Notes under the pieces: model-generated | What the model saw: only the letters and a program-made list of their open reading frames with translations | What the model was told of the DNA's origin: nothing | Database searches by the model: none | Translations under genes and position numbers: made by a program | From: DASQZK01 sp963809925 | Lineage (GTDB): Bacteria > Bacteroidota > Bacteroidia > Bacteroidales > GCA-2748055 | Assembly (NCBI GenBank): GCA_963809925.1 | Contig: CAWELH010000009.1 | Span: forward strand, 124,001 to 188,000 | Direction: 5' to 3' | DNA: 64,000 nucleotides | Shown here: positions 45,015-54,535 of the stretch, piece after piece | Position numbering within the stretch: the first letter of the stretch is position 1 | Layout of the letters: each line of letters opens with the position of its first letter

Positions 45015-47994
45015 GACCGTACATATTAAAAGGCGCAGACTGGATGCACCAACGGTGGATTTCAGCATGACGGAATTTGAACGCCTTATGCAGAAAAGAA
45101 TTCGTAAGGTACTGATAATTAGCAGTAATTACGATTTTTTCATGCTTGAGGAGGATGGCAGGATCGATGAGCAGATTTTCAACGAATATGTCTCCCTGAG
45201 CCTAAGATACCCGCCAAGTTTTATCAAAGCCGGCTCTGCAAAGGAAGCCTTTCAAATCCTGGAAAGCCAGCCGGTTGACCTTATTATCGAAATGCTGAAT
45301 ATCGGCGATCTCGATACTTTTGAGCTTGCTAAACGAATTAAAAAGACGCACAATGACATTCCTATAGTTGTACTGACGCATTTTAACCGTGAAGTATCGC
45401 TCAAATTGCAAAATGAGGATCTGAGCGCCATCGACTATGTGTTCTGCTGGCTGGGAAATGCCGATCTTCTTCTGGCCATCATAAAACTGATAGAGGATAA
45501 GATGAATGCCCCGAATGATGTTGAGGTTGTTGGCGTGCAGACCATCATCCTGGTGGAGGACTCCATCCGGTATACTTCCGTTTATCTCCCGTTACTATAC
45601 AAGATTGTGCTCAAGCAGTCGAGGGATTTTATGAAGGAAGCCCTGAATGAGCATCAGAAGATGCTAAGGATGAGAGGCAGACCGAAAATCCTCCTGGCTA
45701 AAACGTACGATGAGGCACTTGGATTTTATGACAGCTACAAACACAATCTTCTCGGCATCATTTCGGATATCAGTTTCAAGATTAATAACCGGCGTGATAA
45801 CAAAACCAAGGCTGGTCTCAGGCTTTGCAAACTGGTCAGGGACGATGATCCTTTCATGCCTTTCCTGCTTCAATCATCAGATTCCAGTAATGAAAAATAT
45901 GCCAGGCGCCTAAATGTTGGTTTTCTGAATAAGTATTCAAAAACACTCTCCATTGAGCTAAGGAATTACATCATCCGGAATTTTGCATTCGGTGAATTTG
46001 TTTTTCGTGAGCCTGAAACTGGGGCCGAGGTAGCCAGAGCTACCGATCTCCAGTCGTTACAGAACCTGATCCTCCGCGTACCCGACAAGGTACTCTCTTA
46101 CCATGCGTCGAGGAATGACTTTTCTAAATGGCTGAATGCCAGAGCTATATTCCCTGTTGCACAACTATTTAAATATATCAAGAAAGAAGATTTCAATAAC
46201 CTTAATGAAGTCAGATCGTACCTATATGAGGCGATCTCAAGTTTCAGAATCAGCAAGGGGCGGGGTATCATTGCCGAGTTTGACAAAACCAGCTTTGACG
46301 AATACCTCACATTTTCCAGGATTGGGGACGGCTCCATTGGCGGCAAAGCCCGGGGTCTCGCCTTCATCAATTCAGTGATCAAGTCGTACAACTTGTTCAA
46401 CAAGTATAAAGATGTTGTGATCACGATTCCCAGGACCGTTGTTTTGAGCACCGACATCTTTGATGAGTTCATGGAATCGAATGATCTCTACCGGGTGGGG
46501 CTTTCCGATGCCACTGATGAGGAGATCCTCCAGCATTTTATCAAGGCTAAGTTGCCCGGGTGGCTTCATCAGGATTTCTATTCCTTTATTTCCGTCATCA
46601 AGAATCCGATTGCCATCCGGTCATCAAGTAAACTTGAAGACTCACATTACCAGCCTTTTGCGGGTATTTATTCCACCTATATGATCCCTGTCGTTGAATC
46701 GGATCATGCCCTCACCATCCGGATGCTCACCAATGCGATAAAGAGTGTATACGCCTCAGTGTATTTTAAATCGAGCAAGGCATATATGGCGGCTACCTCC
46801 AATGTGATCGATGAGGAAAAAATGGGCATCATCCTCCAGGAAGTCTGCGGGTCAGCCTATGAAGACCGGTTTTACCCTACACTATCAGGTGTGGCCCGGT
46901 CTATTAATTTTTACCCCATCAAGCCGGAAAAAGCCGAGGACGGGATTGCCAGCATTGCCTTCGGACTTGGTAAATTCATTGTCGACGGAGGAATGGCACT
47001 CCGTTTCTCTCCGAAATACCCGAAGAAGATCATCCAATTGTCTTCACCGGAGATGATGCTTAGGGATACGCAGAAATATTTTTATTCGCTTGATCTTTCG
47101 AGTGAGAGTTTTGTGCCGTCGACCGATGATGCTGTCAACCTGTTTAAGCTGCGAATAAGCGAGGCGGAGAAGGACGGTACCCTGAAGCAGGTGGTGTCGG
47201 TATACGATTATGAGAATAATATGATCCGCGACGGGTACTTCAACGCTGGTAAGAAGCTGGTGACATTCTCGCCGATTCTCAATCATAACACGTTTCCGTT
47301 GGCAGAAATACTCAAGACTCTTCTGGATATCGGTCAGAAGGAAATGAACCTTCCCATCGAGATCGAATTTGCGGTGAACCTGAATGTTCCGGAAGGTGCG
47401 CCAAAAATATTCAGCTTCCTTCAGATCAGACCCATTGTTGTGAATGATCAGATGCTTCATGATCTTCTGACGGATGTTGATACGGAAGATGCTATCATCT
47501 ATTCCAGGTCGGCACTGGGGAATGGTATCTTCGAGCATCTCAGGGACTTTGTATACGTAAAACCCAAATCCTTTGATCCGGCAAAGAATGCGATGACAGG
47601 AATGAAGGTGGAAGAACTTAATACTAAAATGAAAGCTTCACATACGAATTATGTGCTTGTCGGTCCGGGAAGATGGGGTTCTGCTGACCCATGGCTGGGC
47701 ATTCCCATTAAATGGACACAGATTTCGGAAGCGAGGATTATCGTAGAATCCGGTTTGGAGAATTACCGTATAGATCCCAGCCAGGGGACTCATTTTTTCC
47801 AGAATCTTACCTCCTTCGGGGTAGGCTATTTCACCATTAACCCATATTTGAAAGAAGGACATTACGATCTGGAATATCTGGCCGCTCAGCCGGCGGAATA
47901 CGAGGATGAGTTTATCCGTCATATCCGGTTTAAAAAACCCATGAAGATCATGATCGATGGCAGGACCAACACAGGTGTTATCTTTAAACCCTGA
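45007..47994 (+). CDS. Receiver-receiver-PPDK_N (ATP-grasp) multidomain protein, paralogue
   Basis: The 995-residue paralogue of the preceding protein lacks the GAF-like N-terminus. It has a degenerate receiver (about 33-165; DLIIEMLNIGD), then a complete receiver (about 179-325) with Glu184-Asp185, acceptor Asp254 in GIISDISFK and Lys309 in FLNKYS, with an unusually long insert before the second strand. The ATP-grasp domain has SIGGKARGLAF (about 443-453) and AIRSSSKLEDS (about 536-546), and the tail has LVGPGRWGSADPWLG. Phosphohistidine and PEP-binding domains are absent. ATG 45007 (MSETVHIKRRR) overlaps the previous stop by 8 bp; an in-frame ATG at 44974 is less likely. A complex of the two proteins is plausible. 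Confidence 0.85.
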   Translation: MSETVHIKRRRLDAPTVDFSMTEFERLMQKRIRKVLIISSNYDFFMLEEDGRIDEQIFNEYVSLSLRYPPSFIKAGSAKEAFQILESQPVDLIIEMLNIGDLDTFELAKRIKKTHNDIPIVVLTHFNREVSLKLQNEDLSAIDYVFCWLGNADLLLAIIKLIEDKMNAPNDVEVVGVQTIILVEDSIRYTSVYLPLLYKIVLKQSRDFMKEALNEHQKMLRMRGRPKILLAKTYDEALGFYDSYKHNLLGIISDISFKINNRRDNKTKAGLRLCKLVRDDDPFMPFLLQSSDSSNEKYARRLNVGFLNKYSKTLSIELRNYIIRNFAFGEFVFREPETGAEVARATDLQSLQNLILRVPDKVLSYHASRNDFSKWLNARAIFPVAQLFKYIKKEDFNNLNEVRSYLYEAISSFRISKGRGIIAEFDKTSFDEYLTFSRIGDGSIGGKARGLAFINSVIKSYNLFNKYKDVVITIPRTVVLSTDIFDEFMESNDLYRVGLSDATDEEILQHFIKAKLPGWLHQDFYSFISVIKNPIAIRSSSKLEDSHYQPFAGIYSTYMIPVVESDHALTIRMLTNAIKSVYASVYFKSSKAYMAATSNVIDEEKMGIILQEVCGSAYEDRFYPTLSGVARSINFYPIKPEKAEDGIASIAFGLGKFIVDGGMALRFSPKYPKKIIQLSSPEMMLRDTQKYFYSLDLSSESFVPSTDDAVNLFKLRISEAEKDGTLKQVVSVYDYENNMIRDGYFNAGKKLVTFSPILNHNTFPLAEILKTLLDIGQKEMNLPIEIEFAVNLNVPEGAPKIFSFLQIRPIVVNDQMLHDLLTDVDTEDAIIYSRSALGNGIFEHLRDFVYVKPKSFDPAKNAMTGMKVEELNTKMKASHTNYVLVGPGRWGSADPWLGIPIKWTQISEARIIVESGLENYRIDPSQGTHFFQNLTSFGVGYFTINPYLKEGHYDLEYLAAQPAEYEDEFIRHIRFKKPMKIMIDGRTNTGVIFKP

Positions 47995-48260
47995 TTTCTA
48001 CTGTTTCGAAAATTTTGGCACTGAATTTTGAATACCTTCATATCCCTGCCAGGGTGAGGTATAAGGATAAAATTGTTGATTTTTTACAACTTTGGTGTAT
48101 CTAAAAAAATGATTTAAGTCATCTTTTTAACATGCTTAAAATCATATAATTATTAAGCGTGAAAATTTGGATATCTTTCCTAATACGATCAAATTTACAG
48201 ATCTTTACCGGGTTGTCCGGGATAATGATAAAACTTTATAAATAATTTAAATCTGCTGCT

Positions 48261-49598
48261 ATGAATGTAGACCTATTTATGAACGACCTCCTCAAGAAGA
48301 CACCAGGAGAGGTAGAGTATCATCAGGCAGTTCGTGAAGTGTTGGAATCAATAGAAGAAATCTATAATGAGAACCCGCAATTTGAATCTGCGCAGATCAT
48401 AGAGCGGCTGGCAGAACCTGACCGCGTTTTTCTTTTTAAGGTACCCTGGGAGGATGATGAAGGGAAGATTCATGTAAACCGGGGCTTCAGGATCCAGTTT
48501 AACAATGCAATCGGACCCTACAAAGGTGGTCTTCGGTTCCACCCCAGCGTGAACCTCAGTATCCTGAAATTCCTTGGTTTCGAGCAAATTTTCAAGAACA
48601 GTCTCACCTCACTGCCTATGGGTGGTGCGAAGGGCGGTTCCGACTTTGATCCGAAAGGGAAATCCAACCGCGAGATCATGAGATTCTGTCAGTCATTTAT
48701 GCTTGAGCTTTGGAGGATTATCGGACCCGATACTGATGTACCTGCAGGCGATATCGGGGTCGGCGGCCGTGAAATTGGTTACCTTTATGGGATGTACCGG
48801 AAGCTGGCGCGGGAGAATACCGGCGTGCTTACCGGGAAGGGGCTGAACTGGGGTGGTTCACTGATTCGACCTGAAGCTACGGGTTTTGGAGTGGTTTATT
48901 TCGCACAGGAAATGCTGAAAACGATCGGGGAAACGATTGAAGGTAAGAAGGTGGCTATTTCGGGTTTTGGAAATGTAGCTTGGGGAGCAGCCAAAAAAGT
49001 TACCGAGCTGGGAGGGAAAGTCATTACTCTCTCCGGTCCGGACGGATATATTTATGATAAGGATGGCGTTAGCGGTGATAAGATCGATTTTATGCTGGAA
49101 CTTAGAGCAACTAATGAAGATGTTGTCAAACCATATTCGTACGAATTTGAAGGCGCTGAATTTGTTGAGAACAAACACCCGTGGGAAGTACCGTGCGATA
49201 TTGCGTTGCCTTGCGCCACGCAGAACGAACTGAATAAAGAAGATGCTGAATTGCTGGTAAAGAATGGCTGTTTGTGCGTTACAGAAGGTGCTAATATGCC
49301 TTGCACACCCGACGCTATCGAGGTCCTCCAGGATAAACAGATCCTGTTTGCTCCGGGTAAAGCATCCAATGCAGGCGGTGTAGCCACTTCCGGGCTCGAA
49401 ATGGCGCAGAATTCCATGAAAATCAACTGGCACCGTGATGAAGTCGATTCGCGCCTTCACCACATTATGACAAACATTCACCAGAATTGCGTGAAATACG
49501 GCAAACGTGAAAACGGCTACATCGATTATGTAAAAGGAGCCAACATTGCCGGCTTCCTTAAAGTAGCCAATTCGATGCTCGATCAGGGCTTGTATTAA
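48261..49598 (+). CDS. gdhA: NADP-specific glutamate dehydrogenase
   Basis: The 445-residue enzyme makes glutamate from 2-oxoglutarate and ammonia. It has the glutamate-binding stretch GPYKGGLRFHPSVN, PMGGAKGGSDFDPKGKS with the catalytic Lys, DVPAGDIGVGGREIGY, and the Rossmann motif ISGFGNVAWGAAKK. The length and Q/N-rich N-terminus match the hexameric NADP form of enterics and Bacteroides. A 266-bp AT-rich leader separates it from the paralogue pair, and no leader structure was convincing. It converges on the TonB receptor gene with a 5-bp gap. Confidence 0.96.
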   Translation: MNVDLFMNDLLKKTPGEVEYHQAVREVLESIEEIYNENPQFESAQIIERLAEPDRVFLFKVPWEDDEGKIHVNRGFRIQFNNAIGPYKGGLRFHPSVNLSILKFLGFEQIFKNSLTSLPMGGAKGGSDFDPKGKSNREIMRFCQSFMLELWRIIGPDTDVPAGDIGVGGREIGYLYGMYRKLARENTGVLTGKGLNWGGSLIRPEATGFGVVYFAQEMLKTIGETIEGKKVAISGFGNVAWGAAKKVTELGGKVITLSGPDGYIYDKDGVSGDKIDFMLELRATNEDVVKPYSYEFEGAEFVENKHPWEVPCDIALPCATQNELNKEDAELLVKNGCLCVTEGANMPCTPDAIEVLQDKQILFAPGKASNAGGVATSGLEMAQNSMKINWHRDEVDSRLHHIMTNIHQNCVKYGKRENGYIDYVKGANIAGFLKVANSMLDQGLY

Positions 49599-49603
49599 TA
49601 ATT

Positions 49604-52039
49604 TTAACGCCTGGCAGACGGTACCTTAAATTCCAGAGGTACAAGAACCTTTACGCTGAAATTTCTGCCCATATTGAAAACGCCCTGTCTGTTTGTGACG
49701 AAATTGTACCCGGTATATTTCAACCTGCTCAGGTGACTCTGATAGGCCACATCGGTAAGGTTTTCCGCCATAACATTAACAGAGAAGGCTTTTCTTCCGT
49801 TCTTCACGATATCCAAACCGGCACCAAGTCTGAAGATAAGGTATGAGGGTGTGGAGGTCTCCGTTCCGTATGCCTCATAATACCTGTTTTGCCTGAAATA
49901 ATAGGAGGCACCTGCCAGGAGATAGCTGTTTTTAATACCATGCCATCCCTGTTTCGATGTCACTTTAAGTTCCACCTGGTAACGTGGAGGTGGAATTAAT
50001 GGAAGGTATTTCAACGAATCCGGCTTGCCTGGCTGCACGGCGTTCACAAAAGAAAACGTATTTTCAAGATTGATCCAGTCCAGGGGGTGTGGATGAATTT
50101 CAATCCTTAGTTCACCTCCCGAGAGGACGGCGTGACCTGATACAAATTTATAAGAAGGCAGGTCTGCGCTAATTGAATCGCCTCCGGCCACGGCATTTAG
50201 TTTTCTTGCATAGATATAATTGCGGATTGTGTTTGCAAAGAGATCCATTTCAGCGGAAATATGTTCACTTTCAAGCCCGAGAGCATAGTCAGTCTGCAAG
50301 CTGTTTTCAGCTTTAAGGTTGGGGTCCCCGATTTCAAAACGTTGTGTACCCTCATGTTCGCCGTGTGCACCTAGTTCGGCAATGTTCGGTGAACGGTAGC
50401 CCCTGGAAAAATTCAGCTTGGAATAGAATGCCTGGCTGATTTGCCAGGTAGCACCAATACTTCCTGATATCCCCTTGAAATCGCTCGTAAAAGGCGAAAA
50501 TTTCATAATCGAGCCCTGTGTATCGCTGCCGGTAGGATTCCCTTCTTCATCAAGGTAGAGCGCCCTGCCGGTCTGGTTACGGTTGTCGAACCGGAGTCCG
50601 CCGCTCAGATCAATCTTTCCGAGATTTTTCTTAACGACAGTAAAGATCCCGAAATCAAACAGATGGTAGGCTGGCACCAGGAATTCACTGCCTTTGTTCT
50701 CAGAAGTCTGGCCCATGCCGTTGACACCAAATGATATGGAGAGATCATTGAATTCGGAAAGACTGTAGCGGATATCGTAATTAAAGGTATTAAGCAAAAA
50801 GTATAGTCCGTACTGGTCGGGATTAAAAACATCGCCATACTCCTTCCTCTGGTTTTGCTGAAATCCGAATATTGTTTTCAAATGACCGCTGCCCGAAATA
50901 AGCCGGCTGCTCCAAACCACTTTGAAATGGCCGATATCCTGGTACGGAATTCCGGGAGAATAGGATTTGAAATCTGTGTTTCCGGCAGGCTCTTCTACCA
51001 AATCATTGCCGGTCACCACCGGCATTGTGAACCGGCCTGTGGCACTGTCTCTTTCTCCTTCTATTATACCGGGTTTCAGATGATAGGCACTGACGAGAAG
51101 ATGCGAATATCCCCACGACCTGTTCAGTCCAATCATACCCTCACCGGCTTGTTCCCTGAAACCCGAGTTATACACAAATCCGTCATATTTGTTTTGATAT
51201 GCATGGGCCAGTTTATTACTGTAACGGATATTCCATATCAGGCCTTTCACGTTTCCGGCAAGATCTGCAGATGCAGAAATGAGACCGTTATTCGACTGGT
51301 AGTTTGAAGATATCCGGCCCATAATCTGACCTTCCTCAGGGCCGGATGCCTGGATAAAATTAACAACACCGGCCAGCGCATCAGAGCCATATGCGAGGCT
51401 CGCCGGTCCTTTCAGTATCTCCACCTTTTCGACAGATTCCCCGTCAATCTCGATCCCATGTTCATCACCCCACTGCTGACCTTCCTGACGGATGCCATCG
51501 GCGACCACCACAACACGGTTATAGCCGAGGCCCCGGATGACGGGTTTGGAAATTCCCGGACCTGTGGAGATTTGAGATATTCCAGGCCGGGAGGCTATGG
51601 CATCAACAATATTCGTGTACGACTCCTGCGCGAGCATGGCAGAAGGAATGACCGTGATGGGTGTGGGGGTTCTCTTTTGTTCTGTGGCTTTCGATAAGCC
51701 CGTGATTACTACTTCATTCATCTCAGTTGCCACATACTCCATACTGAAGTTCTTAGTCCGGATCACAGACAGGTCAAGCGTTTCAACAATTGACCGGTAA
51801 CCGAGGTAGCTTACCTGCACAAGAACCTGGGTTGCCGGAAGATGTTCTATTTTGTAATGGCCCTTAAGATCTGTGGTGGTTCCGGTTTTAAGGTCAGGGA
51901 AATATACTGTTGCAAAGGCTATGGGTTCACCAGTCTTTACGTCCTTGATTATTCCTTCCAGTTCAGAACCATCTGATGCTTTTACACTCCAGACAACCGA
52001 AGAAAGGAGGAAAAGCAGGACAAGTAACCTGACATTCAT
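49604..52039 (-). CDS. TonB-dependent receptor, ZnuD-like (probable metal uptake)
   Basis: The 811-residue outer membrane receptor has a signal peptide (about 1-21), a carboxypeptidase-regulatory-like domain (about 25-105; GEPIAFATVYFPDLKTG), a plug (about 120-235; GISQISTGPGISKPVIRGLGYNRV) and a 22-strand-type barrel ending in VLVPLEF plus a short tail. The barrel contains NIAELGAHGEHEGTQRFE, a His/Glu-rich loop and strand typical of zinc or copper receptors related to ZnuD. No SusD-like partner is present. The small His/Cys protein encoded 82 bp upstream on the same strand is probably its partner. No cobalamin riboswitch motif was seen, which argues against a B12 receptor. Confidence 0.9.
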   Translation of the reverse strand: MNVRLLVLLFLLSSVVWSVKASDGSELEGIIKDVKTGEPIAFATVYFPDLKTGTTTDLKGHYKIEHLPATQVLVQVSYLGYRSIVETLDLSVIRTKNFSMEYVATEMNEVVITGLSKATEQKRTPTPITVIPSAMLAQESYTNIVDAIASRPGISQISTGPGISKPVIRGLGYNRVVVVADGIRQEGQQWGDEHGIEIDGESVEKVEILKGPASLAYGSDALAGVVNFIQASGPEEGQIMGRISSNYQSNNGLISASADLAGNVKGLIWNIRYSNKLAHAYQNKYDGFVYNSGFREQAGEGMIGLNRSWGYSHLLVSAYHLKPGIIEGERDSATGRFTMPVVTGNDLVEEPAGNTDFKSYSPGIPYQDIGHFKVVWSSRLISGSGHLKTIFGFQQNQRKEYGDVFNPDQYGLYFLLNTFNYDIRYSLSEFNDLSISFGVNGMGQTSENKGSEFLVPAYHLFDFGIFTVVKKNLGKIDLSGGLRFDNRNQTGRALYLDEEGNPTGSDTQGSIMKFSPFTSDFKGISGSIGATWQISQAFYSKLNFSRGYRSPNIAELGAHGEHEGTQRFEIGDPNLKAENSLQTDYALGLESEHISAEMDLFANTIRNYIYARKLNAVAGGDSISADLPSYKFVSGHAVLSGGELRIEIHPHPLDWINLENTFSFVNAVQPGKPDSLKYLPLIPPPRYQVELKVTSKQGWHGIKNSYLLAGASYYFRQNRYYEAYGTETSTPSYLIFRLGAGLDIVKNGRKAFSVNVMAENLTDVAYQSHLSRLKYTGYNFVTNRQGVFNMGRNFSVKVLVPLEFKVPSARR

Positions 52040-52121
52040 AAGATTAAATTTTAACTAGTGAAACAAGGGGATAATTGTGGGGGAAATGTTCCATGTATGA
52101 TGACAGTCAGCAGCGGTGCTG

Positions 52122-52454
52122 TCAGGAGGTCCGGGGAGGAGCCCTGTTGGAAAAGGTATGTGCAGGAGATGAATGAAATGTGGAATGGTTCAACACAACA
52201 GTCACCTGCTGAAAACCGGGTTTAGCTTTAAAAACAGGCAATGTTTCATTGAAAAAAGTAACAAACTCAAAGTGGCATATCGGGCAGTATTTTTCTTGCG
52301 TGGATAAAGACTGGGACGAAAAGGGAACCACCTGATGTGTTAAGGCCCTTTCATGATAATGTGTAATCTTAATGGTTACACTAAACGTAAATATCACGAT
52401 GTGAAAGAGGGTAAGAAGAATGATATTTGACGTACGCGATTTCACTTTGTACAA
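52122..52454 (-). CDS. Small DUF2946-like His/Cys protein, probable metal-binding partner
   Basis: The 110-residue protein starts with a hydrophobic N-terminal segment (about 10-30, signal or anchor). It then has THYHERALTHQ, a CPIC pair (YCPICHFEF) and ends NRAPPRTS. The combination of His-rich segment, CxxC and a terminal RAPP is the pattern of DUF2946-type proteins, which occur beside metal receptors. It probably binds zinc or copper in the periplasm and serves the TonB receptor encoded downstream. The similarity is from memory and the protein is small, so the assignment is tentative. Confidence 0.65.
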   Translation of the reverse strand: MYKVKSRTSNIILLTLFHIVIFTFSVTIKITHYHERALTHQVVPFSSQSLSTQEKYCPICHFEFVTFFNETLPVFKAKPGFQQVTVVLNHSTFHSSPAHTFSNRAPPRTS

Positions 52455-52706
52455 TTTTATACTGGTTGTTACCTGACTATGAACTAATTACCGAGTGTGA
52501 AACACGACTGTTGACATGGTAGCTGTGCAAAGCATGCTGTTACATATGATCGTAACGACCCGCTGTACATGGATAGTGAGGCTTTTTGCAGCTAAATTGT
52601 TCATTTGCAAAACATGAAAGAGAAGGATAAGTTCGGGAAAAATATTTCAATTCTCTGTTAAATACCAGATTAACAGGAGTATAAAAAAGGTTTAAGCGAA
52701 GAAGTT

Positions 52707-54158
52707 TTACAGTCCTCCCAGCCCCACAAGATTATATCCGGTAGCAGTTAGTCTTTGACACTGTTTGTAGTACGGGTTTGCATACCGCTTTCGTGCACGG
52801 CTGTTGTCTTTTGCGTTTTTGTCGGCCCAGATTTTAATGGTGCCGTCGGGATAGTAACAGATGATTTGTTCGCCCGGAAGATCCAGGAATTTAGAAGCCA
52901 TAGCTACGTATGCTGTCTCTCCAAGGAAAGCCAGTTTTTGGCCGTCGATCGAATACACGTACCTGTCGGATTGTTCTCCCTGGGCCGATACGAATTCATG
53001 GAGGCCGTCACCGTTGAGGTCAACCGGAACTGTGTTATAAGCCTGGAAGGGCAGTTTTATTCTTTTGCCGGTGTAGGCGTCATAGGCGTATTCGACAACA
53101 TCGTTACGGAAAAATCCGGAAGGACCGGCTACTTTTTCTCCCCTGCTGATGGTAAATGCCAGGGCTTCACCATCGAGGCCGGTTTGTGCTGTCCAGCCCA
53201 TATCCATATGTCCGAGGTCCAGGTCATACCATACTCTTTTACCTGTATCATCGAACATGACAACACGAGGTTTAATCTGGCCTTTATCGCCGCTTTCCCG
53301 GCATGTAAAAATATACCAGCGGTTATCTTTACGGTTGAGGGTGGGCTGAATAACGTCTGAATGACCTTTGTACAGATCCTTGTCCGCAATAAAGAGGTAT
53401 TTCCCATCAGCGATGCTGATGCAGCGTTCACCCCAAAGCAGCTCGTCAATTCCGTCATTATTGATATCGACAACCGGGCACATATGGCTGCCCCTGGCAC
53501 CGGCTTCGTCTGCATCAATGAAGAGATCCCACCGTTGCTTCATACCCTCCGTCCATCCCTGTAATCCCATGCTGCCGTATGTTCCCTGAGCGGTCACCAG
53601 GACAGGGACCTTCCCGGAATAGCCTCCCATAATGAAAAAGCGGAAGGTCTGACTCAATGAACCACTATTGGATTTTTTCCAGGGCCATTGTCCGGTGGTT
53701 TCACCAGTGAGGGCGTCGAGAGCTTCCAATCTCCGGTTCTGGTAACTGAGGATATGAATGGAATCGATGTTATTGACAAAATATATTTCATCCTTTCCGT
53801 CATTATTCAGGTCGAAAGGATACACCGGTGTAAACCAGATACCGTTGATCACTCCCCCTCCAAGTTCCTTTCTCCACAATAACTTTCCCTCTTTGGAATA
53901 CATGGCCAGCTTCATCCGGTCGGAGGGGGGATAAAACATTTCGATATATGGATCGATTTCTTTGTCGGCAGAATAGATCAGTAGCAGGCCCTGCTCATCC
54001 CTGCTAAGATTTACCGGCACTGCCCTGAGTTTGCCAACATGCTGTCCAACATTGAACGTTAGAACAGGAAACAGACTTATCTTTTGTTGTGAATAAGCGG
54101 TGGCACTGCCAGATAGTAATATCAGACAGACTGCCAGAAAGGTATATATTTCTTTCAC
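52707..54158 (-). CDS. Secreted beta-propeller protein with DxNxDG repeats, PL11-like
   Basis: The 483-residue protein has a signal peptide (about 1-24) and a repeat-built fold. Three calcium-binding-type motifs stand at about residues 116 (DLNNDGKDEI), 231 (DINNDGIDELLWG) and 380 (DLNGDGLHEF), and other segments (LGHMDMGWTAQTGLDGEALAF) recall the rhamnogalacturonan lyase PL11 propeller. No catalytic assignment is possible by eye; it may be a lyase, a binding protein or a non-catalytic FG-GAP propeller. It lies downstream of a secreted esterase and a GH95 protein on the same strand with a 377-bp gap, so it may have its own promoter. Confidence 0.75.
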   Translation of the reverse strand: MKEIYTFLAVCLILLSGSATAYSQQKISLFPVLTFNVGQHVGKLRAVPVNLSRDEQGLLLIYSADKEIDPYIEMFYPPSDRMKLAMYSKEGKLLWRKELGGGVINGIWFTPVYPFDLNNDGKDEIYFVNNIDSIHILSYQNRRLEALDALTGETTGQWPWKKSNSGSLSQTFRFFIMGGYSGKVPVLVTAQGTYGSMGLQGWTEGMKQRWDLFIDADEAGARGSHMCPVVDINNDGIDELLWGERCISIADGKYLFIADKDLYKGHSDVIQPTLNRKDNRWYIFTCRESGDKGQIKPRVVMFDDTGKRVWYDLDLGHMDMGWTAQTGLDGEALAFTISRGEKVAGPSGFFRNDVVEYAYDAYTGKRIKLPFQAYNTVPVDLNGDGLHEFVSAQGEQSDRYVYSIDGQKLAFLGETAYVAMASKFLDLPGEQIICYYPDGTIKIWADKNAKDNSRARKRYANPYYKQCQRLTATGYNLVGLGGL

Positions 54159-54535
54159 TGTTATTGTAGGTTGATGGAACGTAAAAAAGATTGGTCAGAA
54201 CGAAGTACGTTAAATTAGGAGTGAAACACAAACTTGTTCTTCCAATAAACAACAGCGGTAAAAACAAGGTTCACTCAGACACACGCAATCCCTTGATTTA
54301 TAACGGTTATTAAACGAAAATGCCAATGCGTGGTAAAATCATGTAAATTGAACTTTAAAGGATCATTTGTACAATTATCCGGTAATTACCATTGAACTTT
54401 ACTGTATATACCTTTAATCTTGTTTTTCAGTTCAAGTATGACATCCGGACATGGTCATCGGGGGATCCATTATCGCCTACATTACGGCAGACATTTCCTG
54501 TTCCAAAATATCCCCGGTTTGAATAATGCAGACAG
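54159..54535. other. 377-bp AT-rich gap without a gene
   Basis: The interval between the propeller gene and the esterase gene has no supported reading frame, no clear terminator and no strong TAnnTTTG box on the minus strand. It presumably holds the promoter of the propeller gene. Confidence 0.6.

Noticed and set aside
41514..47994. Annotating the two large proteins as phosphoenolpyruvate synthase or pyruvate phosphate dikinase
   Set aside because: Only the ATP-grasp part is visible. The phosphohistidine motif and the PEP-binding barrel are missing, so the catalytic label is not supported.
47995..48260. Possible leader structure before gdhA (around 48031-48073)
   Set aside because: The inverted repeat is short and imperfect and has no T-run; it was not strong enough to list.
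48858..49481. A 207-codon antisense open frame inside gdhA
   Set aside because: It lies opposite a fully conserved enzyme gene and has no protein-like features of its own.
52455..52706. Possible cobalamin riboswitch upstream of the TonB receptor pair
   Set aside because: No conserved B12-box sequence was visible, and the receptor has metal-type rather than B12-type features.
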